A stretch of DNA of 50,312 bases from Bacteroidota bacterium (GCA_016715505.1 JADJZY010000021.1:1-50312), one strand, 5' to 3'; shown: positions 39,163-48,655, counted from the first letter of the stretch. Notes: generated by a model from the sequence alone, not told the origin. Made by a program: numbers and translations.

Positions 39163-40422
39163 TTATGGCACCACCACCCCCACAAAATTGTTGCTGTTTT
39201 GCTCCCAGTAAATAAAATCGAGACCATCCACTATACCATCTCCATTAAGGTCGGTACTAAAATATCCTCCGGCAAAATTATTACTATCTGTTTCCCAATC
39301 GTTGTAATCGAGTCCGTCTACAACGCCATCCTGATTGATATCGCCGGAGAATATGCCAAACACACCGGGTTCCAATTCTACCTGATTTGAGCCATAAACC
39401 TGATTCGCGGCTTGGGTGAAAATACAAGGATATTCCATGGGTATTTCTATCCTTGTTGCTGCTGAATAAATCTCTGTTGAATTTCGATGTTTGATTTGAA
39501 GATAAACCGCATCCTGAATGGAATAAGGAATATCACTTGATAGGACTCCCTGTGTACTGATATAGGCATCTGTTTCAAATAAGGTTTGAGTATTATCTGA
39601 ATCCTTTAAACTAATTTGTATCAAATCCGAAATACCGGGGTCCGCATTTAATCCCTGATTTTGCATAACAGGTGCCATGTGATGAGTCGTGGAAGTATAA
39701 TACCCCTCTAACCATAAAGCTGCCTGGAGTTGTTTGTGATATGGATCCCGGGGGCCACAACCATCCACACAGGAGGCTATAAAAATGCCATTTTGCGGTT
39801 CAATGCTGATGCCGTCATTCAATTCAATATATCCGCCTTCCGGATTTGCATCCCAACGAATATTTAAATTGGGATCCGGTAATAAAGATGCCGATGTTTT
39901 AATCCAGGTAGATGATTCAACCGGTAATGTATTCATGATGGCGCTTGAAGAGATAATAATATCCTGCGCACAGGGCCGGCAGTTATACAACGAATAAGCA
40001 TTTCCATTGCCTGGTGCCGATAAATTTAACTGACGGTTGGTGTGACTATATTCCAACTGCATGCCAGATAAGCCTGAACTACAAGCAGCTGAATTCAGCC
40101 TGATTTGCAAGGGTGGTGGGTCAGAAATATTCCAATCAAATGGTTTAAGAAAATAACAAATACCGGTGTCCATTGTAAACCCACAAACATTCAGGTTGTT
40201 GCTGTTTCCCTGACACACATAAACCTGAATTTCATATTGCTGTAAACTATTATTCCATACGCCTTGCGCTACCCGATGCTGTGTTATCAAACCGTCGGTA
40301 AGTGTGAGGCAAATGGGCATATTCTCAGATATCGTGATTTTAAATTGCCCCGGTGCGCATTGTGCCAATATCCATCCGGGAATTAAAGTGCTTAGGATAA
40401 TAAAAAAGATATGTTTGAACAT
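39163..40422 (-). CDS. Secreted protein with dockerin-like tail
   Basis: ATG 40422 (MFKHIFFIILSTLIPGWILAQ) gives a clean signal peptide; the further 12 codons upstream overlap the previous gene. About 419 residues. The first 220 residues have many cysteines (CAPGQFKITI, PICLTLTDG, YVCQGNSNNLNVCGF, YNCRPCAQDI, ASCVDGCGP), and I recognise no domain. The shared tail follows: ALWLEGYYTSTTHHMAPVM, IKHRNSTEIYSA, GDINQDGVVDGLDYNDWE, TDLNGDGIVDGLDF, ending GVVVP. It lies 10 bases after the tail-fibre-like gene 40433-43102, so the two are probably one transcript. The N-terminal cysteine-rich part may be specific to this lineage. Confidence 0.9.
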   Translation of the reverse strand: MFKHIFFIILSTLIPGWILAQCAPGQFKITISENMPICLTLTDGLITQHRVAQGVWNNSLQQYEIQVYVCQGNSNNLNVCGFTMDTGICYFLKPFDWNISDPPPLQIRLNSAACSSGLSGMQLEYSHTNRQLNLSAPGNGNAYSLYNCRPCAQDIIISSSAIMNTLPVESSTWIKTSASLLPDPNLNIRWDANPEGGYIELNDGISIEPQNGIFIASCVDGCGPRDPYHKQLQAALWLEGYYTSTTHHMAPVMQNQGLNADPGISDLIQISLKDSDNTQTLFETDAYISTQGVLSSDIPYSIQDAVYLQIKHRNSTEIYSAATRIEIPMEYPCIFTQAANQVYGSNQVELEPGVFGIFSGDINQDGVVDGLDYNDWETDSNNFAGGYFSTDLNGDGIVDGLDFIYWEQNSNNFVGVVVP

Positions 40423-40432
40423 TTTCAATGAT

Positions 40433-43102
40433 TTAATGTTTTGATTCCTGAAACCCATTCAATTGTTGACGCACCTGATCCAATTCCTTTTTGATTTCGA
40501 TAATATACAAGGTGAGTTCTTCAATTTTTTCCATTTGCTGAATTTGTAAACTTCCAAGATCCATTCCTGAATGATCTATTTGTGCTGCCGTTGGTATGCC
40601 CGGTAAATGTTTATTTTCGATGATAAATTTTTCAAGTTGCAGGAGGCTGAGTCGTTGATAGTTCGGATGAAATACATAGTCGGGCCAGCTGGTGTATGAT
40701 TTGACCACCAGTTTATCCGTCTGAATACCTCCATTTACAAAGAGTGCATAATTGGAGGCGCATTTTGTGCTTATCGATGCAGCAGGAACACCGATGATGA
40801 CTTTTTGATTCACATCTGTCGGATATAACCAATGTTGCAAATTATTTTGGGTCCAGTAGTTATTCATATTAGAGACTGCCTCTGTAAGTATAACATCTCC
40901 ATTTGCATCAACACTCAACATCTTACCATTTGATGGCTGGTATGTCGAAGAAGCGGTCAGTTGTGTAAATCTCAAACCACTTTGATTGAAACCTGCATTG
41001 AGTTCCAGTTTGTTATTAGGATTTGTTGTTCCGATACCGACTCTTCCGGTTTGTGGATCTACCAATAGGGTTGTTGCTCCATTGATATCGTTCATTTGAA
41101 TGGTTGAGGCTGACATCATATTGATTGGCGTCAAGGTGGATTTAATATAAATATCCGAACCATGTAGCATCAGCCCATCTGTTCCAACAGGTCTTTCGAT
41201 ATATACTGCATTGTTTAAAAAGGTGAGTTTTTGTCCTCTATCTTGTAATAATATGTCGCCATTCACGTGTAAGCGGGCGCCCGGCGATGAATTTCCTAAT
41301 CCGAGTTGACCGGATGGCGTCAAGGTCATAACATCAAGTGCAGCAGAGAAATTTGTGAATACCAATTTACCCGGGCCTGCACCATTGCCAGTGCCTGTAC
41401 TGGAAATCCCCCATTTTGTTCCATTTAATGATACACTATGCATAAATAATGAAGCCCCTGTGATTCCACCTGTATTCAATATCTGTATCCCATTATTCCC
41501 ATAGTATGGATTACCCAGAAAAGAAGCGTTTGTAGAACATTTTAGTTCGAATTTTACATCAGGCGCACTTGAATTAACGCCAACATTTACCCCATTATCT
41601 GTAATTTGGCTACATCCCAGCCCACCCTGAGGATTCAACACTTTAGGAAGCGTATGGTTGCTTGCACAGGTATTGGTGATTCCCTGGCTCAGACTATTCA
41701 CACTCCTTTTATGAAAATTACCTTGTGCATCGGTCGTTACAAGCAGGGTATCAGATTGGGTTGATAAGGATTCTACACGAATGGGATTGTTGCCGCCTGA
41801 AGCCATGATATGAAATTGGGCACTGGGTGAAGAAGTTCCTACACCCACCTTTCCATTATTGTGTAGGAACAGACGGTAGTTACTCCCTCCTCCGGTTGAT
41901 GGATTCCATGGTTGCCAAAAATTTAATCCGAGCGCTGTCGGTTCATATTCAATGCCCCATCGTCCATTAGGATAAGCTCCATTACTGGCGTCTTCTGAAA
42001 ATAATATCATTGGCCCACCCAGCGCATTACTGCCCGAAATCATCGCAGCCCCATCTTGTACATGCCATTTATGTTTAGGACTATTGATTCCGATACCAAT
42101 AAAACCATCCACCGGAGTCACCACCAATTTATAGCTTGTAGACATTTGATCATACAAACCAAAATTTTTATATCCTCCGCCTGAAAAAGCATTTCCAATA
42201 TTCTTGAGCGACCATTGATTACTCGCTGTCGTAAGCGCGATAGCCGCATTCCCATTGGTTCCCTGATTCGAAATATTTAAACCATCATCACCACTGAATG
42301 TTGTACGTACCGTTAATTGCATGTCCGGATTACTGGTTCCAATACCCACCTTGCCGATATTGGTGATACTCATTCGTTTTGCAGAAGCGGTATAAAAATC
42401 CAGCCCATATTGATTTGAATTTCCAATCCGCTGCGAGGCAATCCCCTCACCAGAATTACATTTCCCAAATTTGAGTGCCATTGCCAAACTTCCATCGTTT
42501 AATCCATGACGATCTAGTAAAAGGCCTCCTCCAACAGTTAATTTTTCGCAGGAATCACAAGTACCCACCTGAAGCGACCTGAGTGCCGGACTGGTGCTCA
42601 TCATCCCACCATTCGAAGCCCCTACCCGAAGTTTGGCTGCCAACCAGAAACAAGCCCCGAAAACATCGTTTGCATCAATTTCAAGGGTATTGGTTCCGCA
42701 TTGAATCAAGCCCTGAGGGATAATGCCCTCGCCTCCACTCCCTAAGCTTAAGGCAATATTTACGCCATTGATATACACCGCACAGGAGTCATCGGCATAA
42801 CTATAGATAGAATCTACTCGATTACACAAATTACATTCGGCGTTTGGAATTGTAAAAATCAGTCGAAATTTATACGTTTGACCGGATGTATTTGTGGCTC
42901 CCCATATCATACTGGCTCCAGAAACCGGATTGACCTGGTTGCAATAATTTCCAGGACTTAGCTGAGCAGGTACCCAGGAAGAACCATTCCAATATTGCCA
43001 AGAGGTATTGGTAAAGTAGTCGGTCAGTGCCGAAGCATTCGTTGCAAAGAGCATCAGGAATGATACCCATTGGAGCACCCTTTTTATTAAATTTTTTTTC
43101 AT
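40433..43102 (-). CDS. Tail-fibre-like secreted protein with coiled-coil C-terminus
   Basis: 889 residues, no frameshift. The signal peptide MKKNLIKRVLQWVSFLMLFATNASA is followed by a lectin-like region of about 150 residues (YWNGSSWVPAQLSPGNYCNQ, FRLIFTIPNAECNLC, SCAVYINGVNIALSLG). The fibre body has repeated GKVGIGTSNPDMQLTV, GFIGIGINSPKHKWHV, KVGVGTSSPSAQFHI and RVGIGTTNPNNKLEL units. The C-terminal domain (YVFHPNYQRLSLLQLEKFI, HLPGIPTAAQI, then a coiled coil ELTLYIIEIKKELDQVRQQL) matches that of 17956-19747. Such proteins are expected to trimerise at the cell surface. The N-terminal region differs from that of its paralogue. Confidence 0.88.
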   Translation of the reverse strand: MKKNLIKRVLQWVSFLMLFATNASALTDYFTNTSWQYWNGSSWVPAQLSPGNYCNQVNPVSGASMIWGATNTSGQTYKFRLIFTIPNAECNLCNRVDSIYSYADDSCAVYINGVNIALSLGSGGEGIIPQGLIQCGTNTLEIDANDVFGACFWLAAKLRVGASNGGMMSTSPALRSLQVGTCDSCEKLTVGGGLLLDRHGLNDGSLAMALKFGKCNSGEGIASQRIGNSNQYGLDFYTASAKRMSITNIGKVGIGTSNPDMQLTVRTTFSGDDGLNISNQGTNGNAAIALTTASNQWSLKNIGNAFSGGGYKNFGLYDQMSTSYKLVVTPVDGFIGIGINSPKHKWHVQDGAAMISGSNALGGPMILFSEDASNGAYPNGRWGIEYEPTALGLNFWQPWNPSTGGGSNYRLFLHNNGKVGVGTSSPSAQFHIMASGGNNPIRVESLSTQSDTLLVTTDAQGNFHKRSVNSLSQGITNTCASNHTLPKVLNPQGGLGCSQITDNGVNVGVNSSAPDVKFELKCSTNASFLGNPYYGNNGIQILNTGGITGASLFMHSVSLNGTKWGISSTGTGNGAGPGKLVFTNFSAALDVMTLTPSGQLGLGNSSPGARLHVNGDILLQDRGQKLTFLNNAVYIERPVGTDGLMLHGSDIYIKSTLTPINMMSASTIQMNDINGATTLLVDPQTGRVGIGTTNPNNKLELNAGFNQSGLRFTQLTASSTYQPSNGKMLSVDANGDVILTEAVSNMNNYWTQNNLQHWLYPTDVNQKVIIGVPAASISTKCASNYALFVNGGIQTDKLVVKSYTSWPDYVFHPNYQRLSLLQLEKFIIENKHLPGIPTAAQIDHSGMDLGSLQIQQMEKIEELTLYIIEIKKELDQVRQQLNGFQESKH

Positions 43103-43343
43103 GAGCTGAATGTTTAAGTGAGTAAATCAAGTTTAAACATAGTCTGGGCTCGCCTGCCCATGTAGTGGATTGTTGAAGATGACCCTTTGGGTGTACCAAT
43201 GACCAGTAAGGTTGTATGAATGGTATTGCGCTCAGGCCAAAATTTACCACATAGAATTCGCCTCATCGCTCATGATAGTTCATAACTCTCTGCCAAATGA
43301 GAATGATTTGTGTTGGAGATTGTCTAAAAATGTATGGGATCAT

Positions 43344-43861
43344 TTAAAGGTCAGTAGGAGATATTCTGGCTTCCATCCATTTCTCATATAAGTCGGCAGG
43401 TAGGATGATTTCAATCTTGTGTCCCGGATGGGTATGACTTAAAAATGCGGTAGTTTGATGAAAGTGGATGGTATGTTTTGAAAAATGATTCAAGGCCTGT
43501 ATCCTTTTCTGAATGAGTTCCATACCCCGGCTCTTATGTTGGTTCATTTGTTTGTTTGCCATGCTGTGTGCCAGCCCAATACCATTATCACTGATTTGAA
43601 TCTTCAGGTCCTCATGCTGTTGTGAAAAAGAAAGCCTTATTTGTCCATCAGCATTAGAAGGCAAAATGCCATGAATCAGTGCATTTTCAATGAGTGGCTG
43701 TAATAACATACTGGGTATCATCCAGTCCTCTGGATCCAGGGATTCATGAACCTCCACATGATATTCAAATTTTTTATAAAATCGCATTTTTTCAAGGCGT
43801 AGATAGAGGCTTACATTTTCTATTTCTTCCTCTAGTGGAATAAAAGAATGCTGTGCCGATT
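43344..43861 (-). CDS. ATPase half of the LytS-type sensor kinase (3' part)
   Basis: It continues 43832-46453 after a one-base loss near 43862: IRKIS then SAQHSFIPLEEEIENVSLYL and MRFYKKFEYHVEV. The LytS-family ATPase motifs follow: PSMLLQPLIENALIHGI (N-box) and ISDNGIGL (G-box), ending ISPTDL. An ATG at 43787 would start a truncated piece, but the sense continues upstream, so this is not an independent gene. Confidence 0.85.
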
Positions 43862-46453
43862 CGAAATTTTACGGATCAAGGAAGCAAAATCCGTCAAATA
43901 CCGATTTGCATTTTGTCGGTCCTGAACATTGATATAATGTTGAATACTATTCAGTGCATTAAAAATAAAATGGGGATTCAATAACGCGGTAAATGCCTGT
44001 TGCTCCAAAGAGGCGAGTTGTAAAGAGGCGAGTTCTTGCTCTTTTCTTAGCAATTGACGCCTTTTTTGGTGTTTATAAATCCAGATGGTTAGTACACTTT
44101 GTAATAGTAAAATGATGATGGCCCAAAACCACCAGGTTGAATAAAAGGGAGTTGCGATATACAGCGATACAGATTTTTGTAGTTGTATGTTCAAACCTTC
44201 TTCCTGAGCTACTCCTAATTCCAGGTTATACCTTCCTGAAGTGAGCTGATCAAAAGAAATGACACCCAAATCACTCAAAGGTTTCCAGACGGTATCGATG
44301 GGCATCAAACGATAAAATAACTTTCTGGATTTTGCTTTTGCCAAATCGCGAACCAATACGGTGAAGCTGATATTGTTTTGAAACGACTTCAATTTTAAGG
44401 ATACAATTTCATTCGCATTGGTATCCGGAATCCATATTTGACCGTTTACTTTTATTTCGTCAACATAGATTTGAGGCAGATAATAATCCTTTGATTTCAG
44501 GGACGGTTTTATATAATTGAATCCTGAAACTCCTCCAAAAAACAGGGTCCCATCTCTTGCTTTCAGAAAGGCTCTGTTGTTATAGTCCCAATCCTGTATT
44601 CCGTCTTCTTTTCCGTAATTGCTGATCTGGTAAGTATTTGCGTCAATTTTACTCATACCATGTTGATGGCTACACCAAACATGTCCGCTATCATCCAGCA
44701 GAAGTCCGTAAATATTTGTTCCGGCCAAATTCGTATTCGCATCAAATTTTTTCAGCTCATTGAAGTTCTGGTCCAGTAAATAAATTCCTTGATTCGTGCC
44801 TGCCCAATAGTGATGTCTGTTTGTATCTTGCTGAAGATATAGCGCTTGTACACCCGGTAAAATATCCTGAATGTATGCTGGCTCTCCATGTTTATTGAAA
44901 CGAAATAATTTCATGGAGTGATGTATATAACTGATTGCCCATCGATGGCCACTGAGCGGATTTATTTTAAATGGGTCTCCCTCAGGTAGTGCCTGGAATC
45001 TTTCCGTTTTTTTTGTTGCCGGAACTAGACAGGTCAGGCCTTTCTGCGAAGAAAATAAAACACGGCCATCCGCCAATGGTAGCAGATCTTTAATCCGGCC
45101 CGGATGATGTAAATCCTGCTCCGTAAATTTCCATTGCACTTTGTTTCGAGCATTCACAAATAAAATCGATTCTGCATCTGCACTGGTGGGATTCTCAGCA
45201 AACAACCACAATCCTTTCCTTACAGTATCTAATACCTTATTGAAATGACTGTATTGTTGATATACTTGTGGACTCAGCGAAAAAGTTCCTTGAGGTGTAA
45301 ACATTTCCGCTTGTTGCATCATGATGTTCCCCTCAGGCGTTTCGGCAAATCCGCTAACTCCTCCTCGAAAATTTGAATATGACAAGGTAGCAATCCCTGG
45401 TTCCTTATTGATTAATTTTTGACCAAAATCCAGGATGACTTGTCCGCGTCCATCTTCACACATCCATAAACGACCACTTTTGTCAAAGCGAAAGTCGTAT
45501 GAGGCCATTAATTGATAGGGCTCTCTTTGCTCTTCATACACCACCAAATCTTTGATTAAATCGATGAGAATTATTTTTCCACGCACATCTCTGGCTACTA
45601 AAAGATTTTTGCGAATGATGGCATATGGAAATGGGGCAAAAGCACGCAAGGTTTTGGATTCAATTTTTTGAATCACTTTACTATCCAGGTCATATTGAAA
45701 AAGGCCTTGTTGGGTGATTAGTAAAATGTTATTTGTCAGGCTATCGTAGGAGCAATGCATCAATCGTAATTGATGTTGTTTGATATATTGTTCCAAATGA
45801 ATTTCCTGATGTCCTGTATTGCAATCCCATGAAACAATCCTGGTCTCAGACATACACCAGATTCTTTGTTGCCGGTCGATGAAGGGATACCGGTAATAAA
45901 ATATAGAAGAAGAGGTGTAATTGTGAACAGAGGTGATGGAATCCAGTTCCAATTGAGTTATTTGTTCAATACCCTGGGTCCGAACATCAAGGGTTGCCAA
46001 TTGCCATTTAGGGTTAAAGCACCATATTTGACCATTGAGATATCCGATGGGCATAGCAACGTCTTCCTTATCGGAAAAAATTTTCTTCCTTAAGAATTGA
46101 TCTTTTTTGCGATGATAAATATAAAGGCCTTTGGTGCTTCCAATGTATAGATGATGATTTTCATCTTCAGCAAATCCATAACCTTGTTGAAGTGGTTCAC
46201 AGTCTTTAAAATACCGTGCACGATTATATACTTTAATCACCTTTCCATCAAAACGATTCAGGGCATCAATTCCGGTCATCCACATAAAACCAAGTCCATC
46301 CTCATATCGAAAATAATTGGAGCCCTGCGATAATCCTTGATCTTGCGTAATTCGGCTGATGGAGAAAGAAAGTGGGGGCTGTATACTTTGAGCAAAACAT
46401 TTACCCTCCATGAATAGTAATAGTATCAGGATATGGAGTCGTTTGCCTTGCAC
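43832..46453 (-). CDS. LytS-type propeller sensor kinase (reg_prop + Y_Y_Y + His_kinase)
   Basis: The start is GTG at 46453 (VQGKRLHILILLLFMEGKCFAQ, signal peptide), 18 bases after the LytTR regulator stop. The body is a long sensor with propeller-type repeats (ITQDQGLSQGSNYFRYEDGL, FMWMTGIDALNRFDG, YGLLLDDSGHVWCSHQHG) and a Y_Y_Y domain (LFYRLMPIDTVWKPLSDLG...SGRYNLELGV). A membrane helix (WWFWAIIILLLQSVLTIWIY), a coiled linker and the LytS phospho-acceptor motif NPHFIFNALNSIQHYI follow. One missing base near 43862 moves the ATPase part to 43344-43861; joined, the protein has about 1,035 residues. It senses outside the cytoplasm and signals to the LytTR regulator 46472-47254. Confidence 0.9.
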   Translation of the reverse strand: MQGKRLHILILLLFMEGKCFAQSIQPPLSFSISRITQDQGLSQGSNYFRYEDGLGFMWMTGIDALNRFDGKVIKVYNRARYFKDCEPLQQGYGFAEDENHHLYIGSTKGLYIYHRKKDQFLRKKIFSDKEDVAMPIGYLNGQIWCFNPKWQLATLDVRTQGIEQITQLELDSITSVHNYTSSSIFYYRYPFIDRQQRIWCMSETRIVSWDCNTGHQEIHLEQYIKQHQLRLMHCSYDSLTNNILLITQQGLFQYDLDSKVIQKIESKTLRAFAPFPYAIIRKNLLVARDVRGKIILIDLIKDLVVYEEQREPYQLMASYDFRFDKSGRLWMCEDGRGQVILDFGQKLINKEPGIATLSYSNFRGGVSGFAETPEGNIMMQQAEMFTPQGTFSLSPQVYQQYSHFNKVLDTVRKGLWLFAENPTSADAESILFVNARNKVQWKFTEQDLHHPGRIKDLLPLADGRVLFSSQKGLTCLVPATKKTERFQALPEGDPFKINPLSGHRWAISYIHHSMKLFRFNKHGEPAYIQDILPGVQALYLQQDTNRHHYWAGTNQGIYLLDQNFNELKKFDANTNLAGTNIYGLLLDDSGHVWCSHQHGMSKIDANTYQISNYGKEDGIQDWDYNNRAFLKARDGTLFFGGVSGFNYIKPSLKSKDYYLPQIYVDEIKVNGQIWIPDTNANEIVSLKLKSFQNNISFTVLVRDLAKAKSRKLFYRLMPIDTVWKPLSDLGVISFDQLTSGRYNLELGVAQEEGLNIQLQKSVSLYIATPFYSTWWFWAIIILLLQSVLTIWIYKHQKRRQLLRKEQELASLQLASLEQQAFTALLNPHFIFNALNSIQHYINVQDRQNANRYLTDFASLIRKISNRHSILLFH

Positions 46454-46471
46454 CTCGAGGATTTCTTGGTA

Positions 46472-47254
46472 TCAATGCGATTTCTTGAACGACAAACTCA
46501 AATCATTCATCCTTTTCAAAAATAAATCCAACTGCCGCCTGCTAATACTCCATTCACTACCATCATTCATTTTGGCAAGGCCTCCATCCATCGTACTATA
46601 TTCTTTAACCTGAAACAGATTTATGATGCTCGACTTATGAATGCGAATAAATTGTGCGGCATCCAGTATTTCTTCAAAATCGCCGAGGGTTTTTGTAATC
46701 ACCATCTTTTGCATATCTCTCTTATGAATAATCGTGTAATTGCCATCAGCCCGAAGCGCAATGATATCATCTACCTCGAGGTAAGTAACACTACCCAATT
46801 GCGGCAATGCAATTCGTTTTGGGGTTGAATGATGTAGACTACTTTGTAAAAGATTTTGGAGTAATTGTTGGTTCATCGAGGCTGCCTGTTGATTATGTAG
46901 TTGAAATTTTAATTTCTCCACCGCTTGTTGCAGTTCTGAAATATTTACGGGCTTTAAAATATAATCCACTGCACTGGCCTTGATGGCTTGCAAGGAATAT
47001 TCGCTATGAGCAGTTACAAAAATAACTTTGAAAGGATGATTGGGAAGGCTATTCAGGAAATCGAATCCTGATTCACCGGGCATTTGAATATCCAGAAATA
47101 TCACATCCACCGAATGGCGATTCAAAAATATTCGCGCTTCATCTGCATTTTGTGCAGTACCCAATATCTCAATTTGTTGACAATCATTTTCTAAAAGAAA
47201 ACGCAAATTCTTCAAATTGTTTTCTTCATCGTCAACAAGGAGCGCTTGAATCAT
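46472..47254 (-). CDS. LytTR-type response regulator
   Basis: 260 residues. The receiver has D8-D9, phospho-acceptor D55 (VIFLDIQMPGESG) and a conserved Lys in YILKPVN (about 102). The LytTR DNA-binding domain is at about 150-255 (RIALPQLGSVTYLEVDDIIA, ALRADGNYTIIH, FIRIHKSSIINL). It is the first gene of the pair with the LytS-type kinase 43344-46453. It differs from the three NarL-type regulators of the window and so binds direct-repeat LytTR sites rather than NarL sites; none is recognised here. Confidence 0.95.
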   Translation of the reverse strand: MIQALLVDDEENNLKNLRFLLENDCQQIEILGTAQNADEARIFLNRHSVDVIFLDIQMPGESGFDFLNSLPNHPFKVIFVTAHSEYSLQAIKASAVDYILKPVNISELQQAVEKLKFQLHNQQAASMNQQLLQNLLQSSLHHSTPKRIALPQLGSVTYLEVDDIIALRADGNYTIIHKRDMQKMVITKTLGDFEEILDAAQFIRIHKSSIINLFQVKEYSTMDGGLAKMNDGSEWSISRRQLDLFLKRMNDLSLSFKKSH

Positions 47255-47416
47255 AGGATTGTTTGCGCTAAATTAATCAATTTCCCATTGAGAAGTACTT
47301 GGGTGTATGAATGAACAGCATGGGTGAATAAACGGTATCTGTTCTTTCATCTTCTTTCTCAACACCCAATTATACTACACGACATTTTACCCTTCTAAAT
47401 CATTCAGGCTTCAAAT

Positions 47417-47454
47417 AAAAACGCTACAAAGACCTGCATCTTCGTAGCGTTTTT
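47417..47454 (-). terminator. Terminator of the truncated dockerin-tailed gene
   Basis: Read on the minus strand, a stem AAAAACGCTAC/GTAGCGTTTTT has inner AAGA/TCTT pairing and ends in a T-run. It begins about 30 bases after the stop at 47485 and looks usable on both strands. Confidence 0.8.
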
Positions 47455-47484
47455 TTGATTTGTTTAGGGGTATTGGAAACTGGA

Positions 47485-48493
47485 TTATGGAGCAATCACG
47501 CCCACAAAATTGTTGCTGTTTTGTTCCCAGTAAATAAAGTCAAGGCCATCGACCACACCATCTCCATTGAGGTCGGTACTAAAATATCCTCCGGCAAAAT
47601 TATTACTATCGTTTTCCCAGCCCGTTGTAATCCGAGTCCATCATCACCACCCACGCGGTTGTCGCGGACGCGGAAAATATGGCCCATACACCATTGCCGG
47701 CTTTCTCCAATGGGATTCAGGAGCCTCATTTGGAGCGATAGAATAATCTAGTTCGTGATTCTTCTGATCCTGAACCGGTTCGGCACTCCCTGTTTCAATC
47801 GCATTTCGATATTTCCACCTCAATATAATAACTGCCATTGATCGAAGTCGGGAATGTTACCAATGCAGATCCATTTGTTTTTAATGCAGCCGAAGAAGAA
47901 GCAACGAGGGTATATAGGGCGCCGGCGTTTTGTCGCACTTCAACCGTAATATCATCTACATCTGTACTGCTGTTTCCAACGCCCTGATTCATTTTTACAG
48001 GTAACATATTTTGTACATCGGCATAATACCCTTCTATAAATAATTTTAAAGAAAGATTGCTATTGCAGGGCAGCACAGTAATCTGAAGTGAAGTTGAATT
48101 GGAACAACCCTTTGAATCGGTCACAGTCGCCATGTAGATGGTTGAAGAAGCGGGTGTTACTATAGGATTAAATGCAGTGCTGTTGCTGAGGCTCGATTGA
48201 TTTCCTGACGGATTGGCCAACCAGCTAATTGAATATCCATTGGTATCCGGTTGCGCAAATTCCAGTTGAAAGGATGCCAGACTACCCATATCCGGCGCTT
48301 CATCATCCCGAATAAATAGTTTCCAAACGCCATTGAGATCCCCCGTAAAGCTGCTCAAAGTGCTCAAGGGATTGATAGGCTCATCGGCTGAATTCACCGA
48401 ATAATTTGTTGGAGAAAATACGCCCGGAGCCACATTGTTTGCGGATAGTATTGGTGTTTGGTTATCTTCTAAAATGATGTAGGCATTACTCTA
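47485..48493 (-). pseudogene. 5'-truncated P-domain protein with a damaged dockerin-like tail
   Basis: From about 48493 the sense reads SNAYIILEDNQTPILSANNV, then a proprotein-convertase P-domain end (FTGDLNGVWKLFIRDDEAPD...SFQLEF) and an Ig/PKD-like segment (TIYMATVTDSKGCSNS). The tail start follows (LFIEGYYADVQNMLPVKMNQG). Signal peptide, protease and the first part of the P-domain are absent; TAG lies just upstream (about 48494) and the sequence there is unrelated. The tail breaks near 47830 (YYIEV to KYRNAIET). At 47640-47700 the first calcium loop is scrambled, although WAIFSG-like text and then SNNFAGGYFSTDLNGDGVVD and the end GVIAP can still be read. This is a remnant of a secreted, probably subtilisin-linked, protein. 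Confidence 0.75.
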
Positions 48494-48655
48494 GCTGGTA
48501 GCATTTTCCCTTTCTGCGATGTGGAATAAGGAATCGAGTGAATTTAAACTCTCTGCTTGCACAAAACTGTCTGCGAAGCATTGACTCCCGCCTTATGTCA
48601 AACCGCTGTTAGCACCATTTTTTCTCTGTCTAGTGGTGAACACCGTTGATTTAAT
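48494..48655. other. Junction element between the secreted-protein cluster and the VOC/SRPBCC genes
   Basis: 160 bases without a start-led gene. On the minus strand the right part reads GTGCTAACAGCGGTTTGACA and soon after GGCGGGAGTCAATGCTTCGC, a GC-richer text unlike either side. I recall similar GCTAACAGCGGTTTGG...GGCGGG...TGCTTCGC text between unrelated genes of other Bacteroidota, but cannot confirm it here. The truncated gene on the left ends abruptly against it, so it probably marks an insertion or rearrangement boundary. Confidence 0.45.

Noticed and set aside
17956..43102. Prophage remnants because of the tail-fibre-like genes
   Set aside because: Both proteins have bacterial signal peptides, sit in operons with secreted proteins, and no other phage genes occur in the window.
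48580..48655. Integron attC site at the VOC/SRPBCC boundary
   Set aside because: The TGCTAAC and GTTTGAC pieces do not match the paired RYYYAAC/GTTRRRY core sites, there is no integrase, and no similar site separates the four genes to the right.
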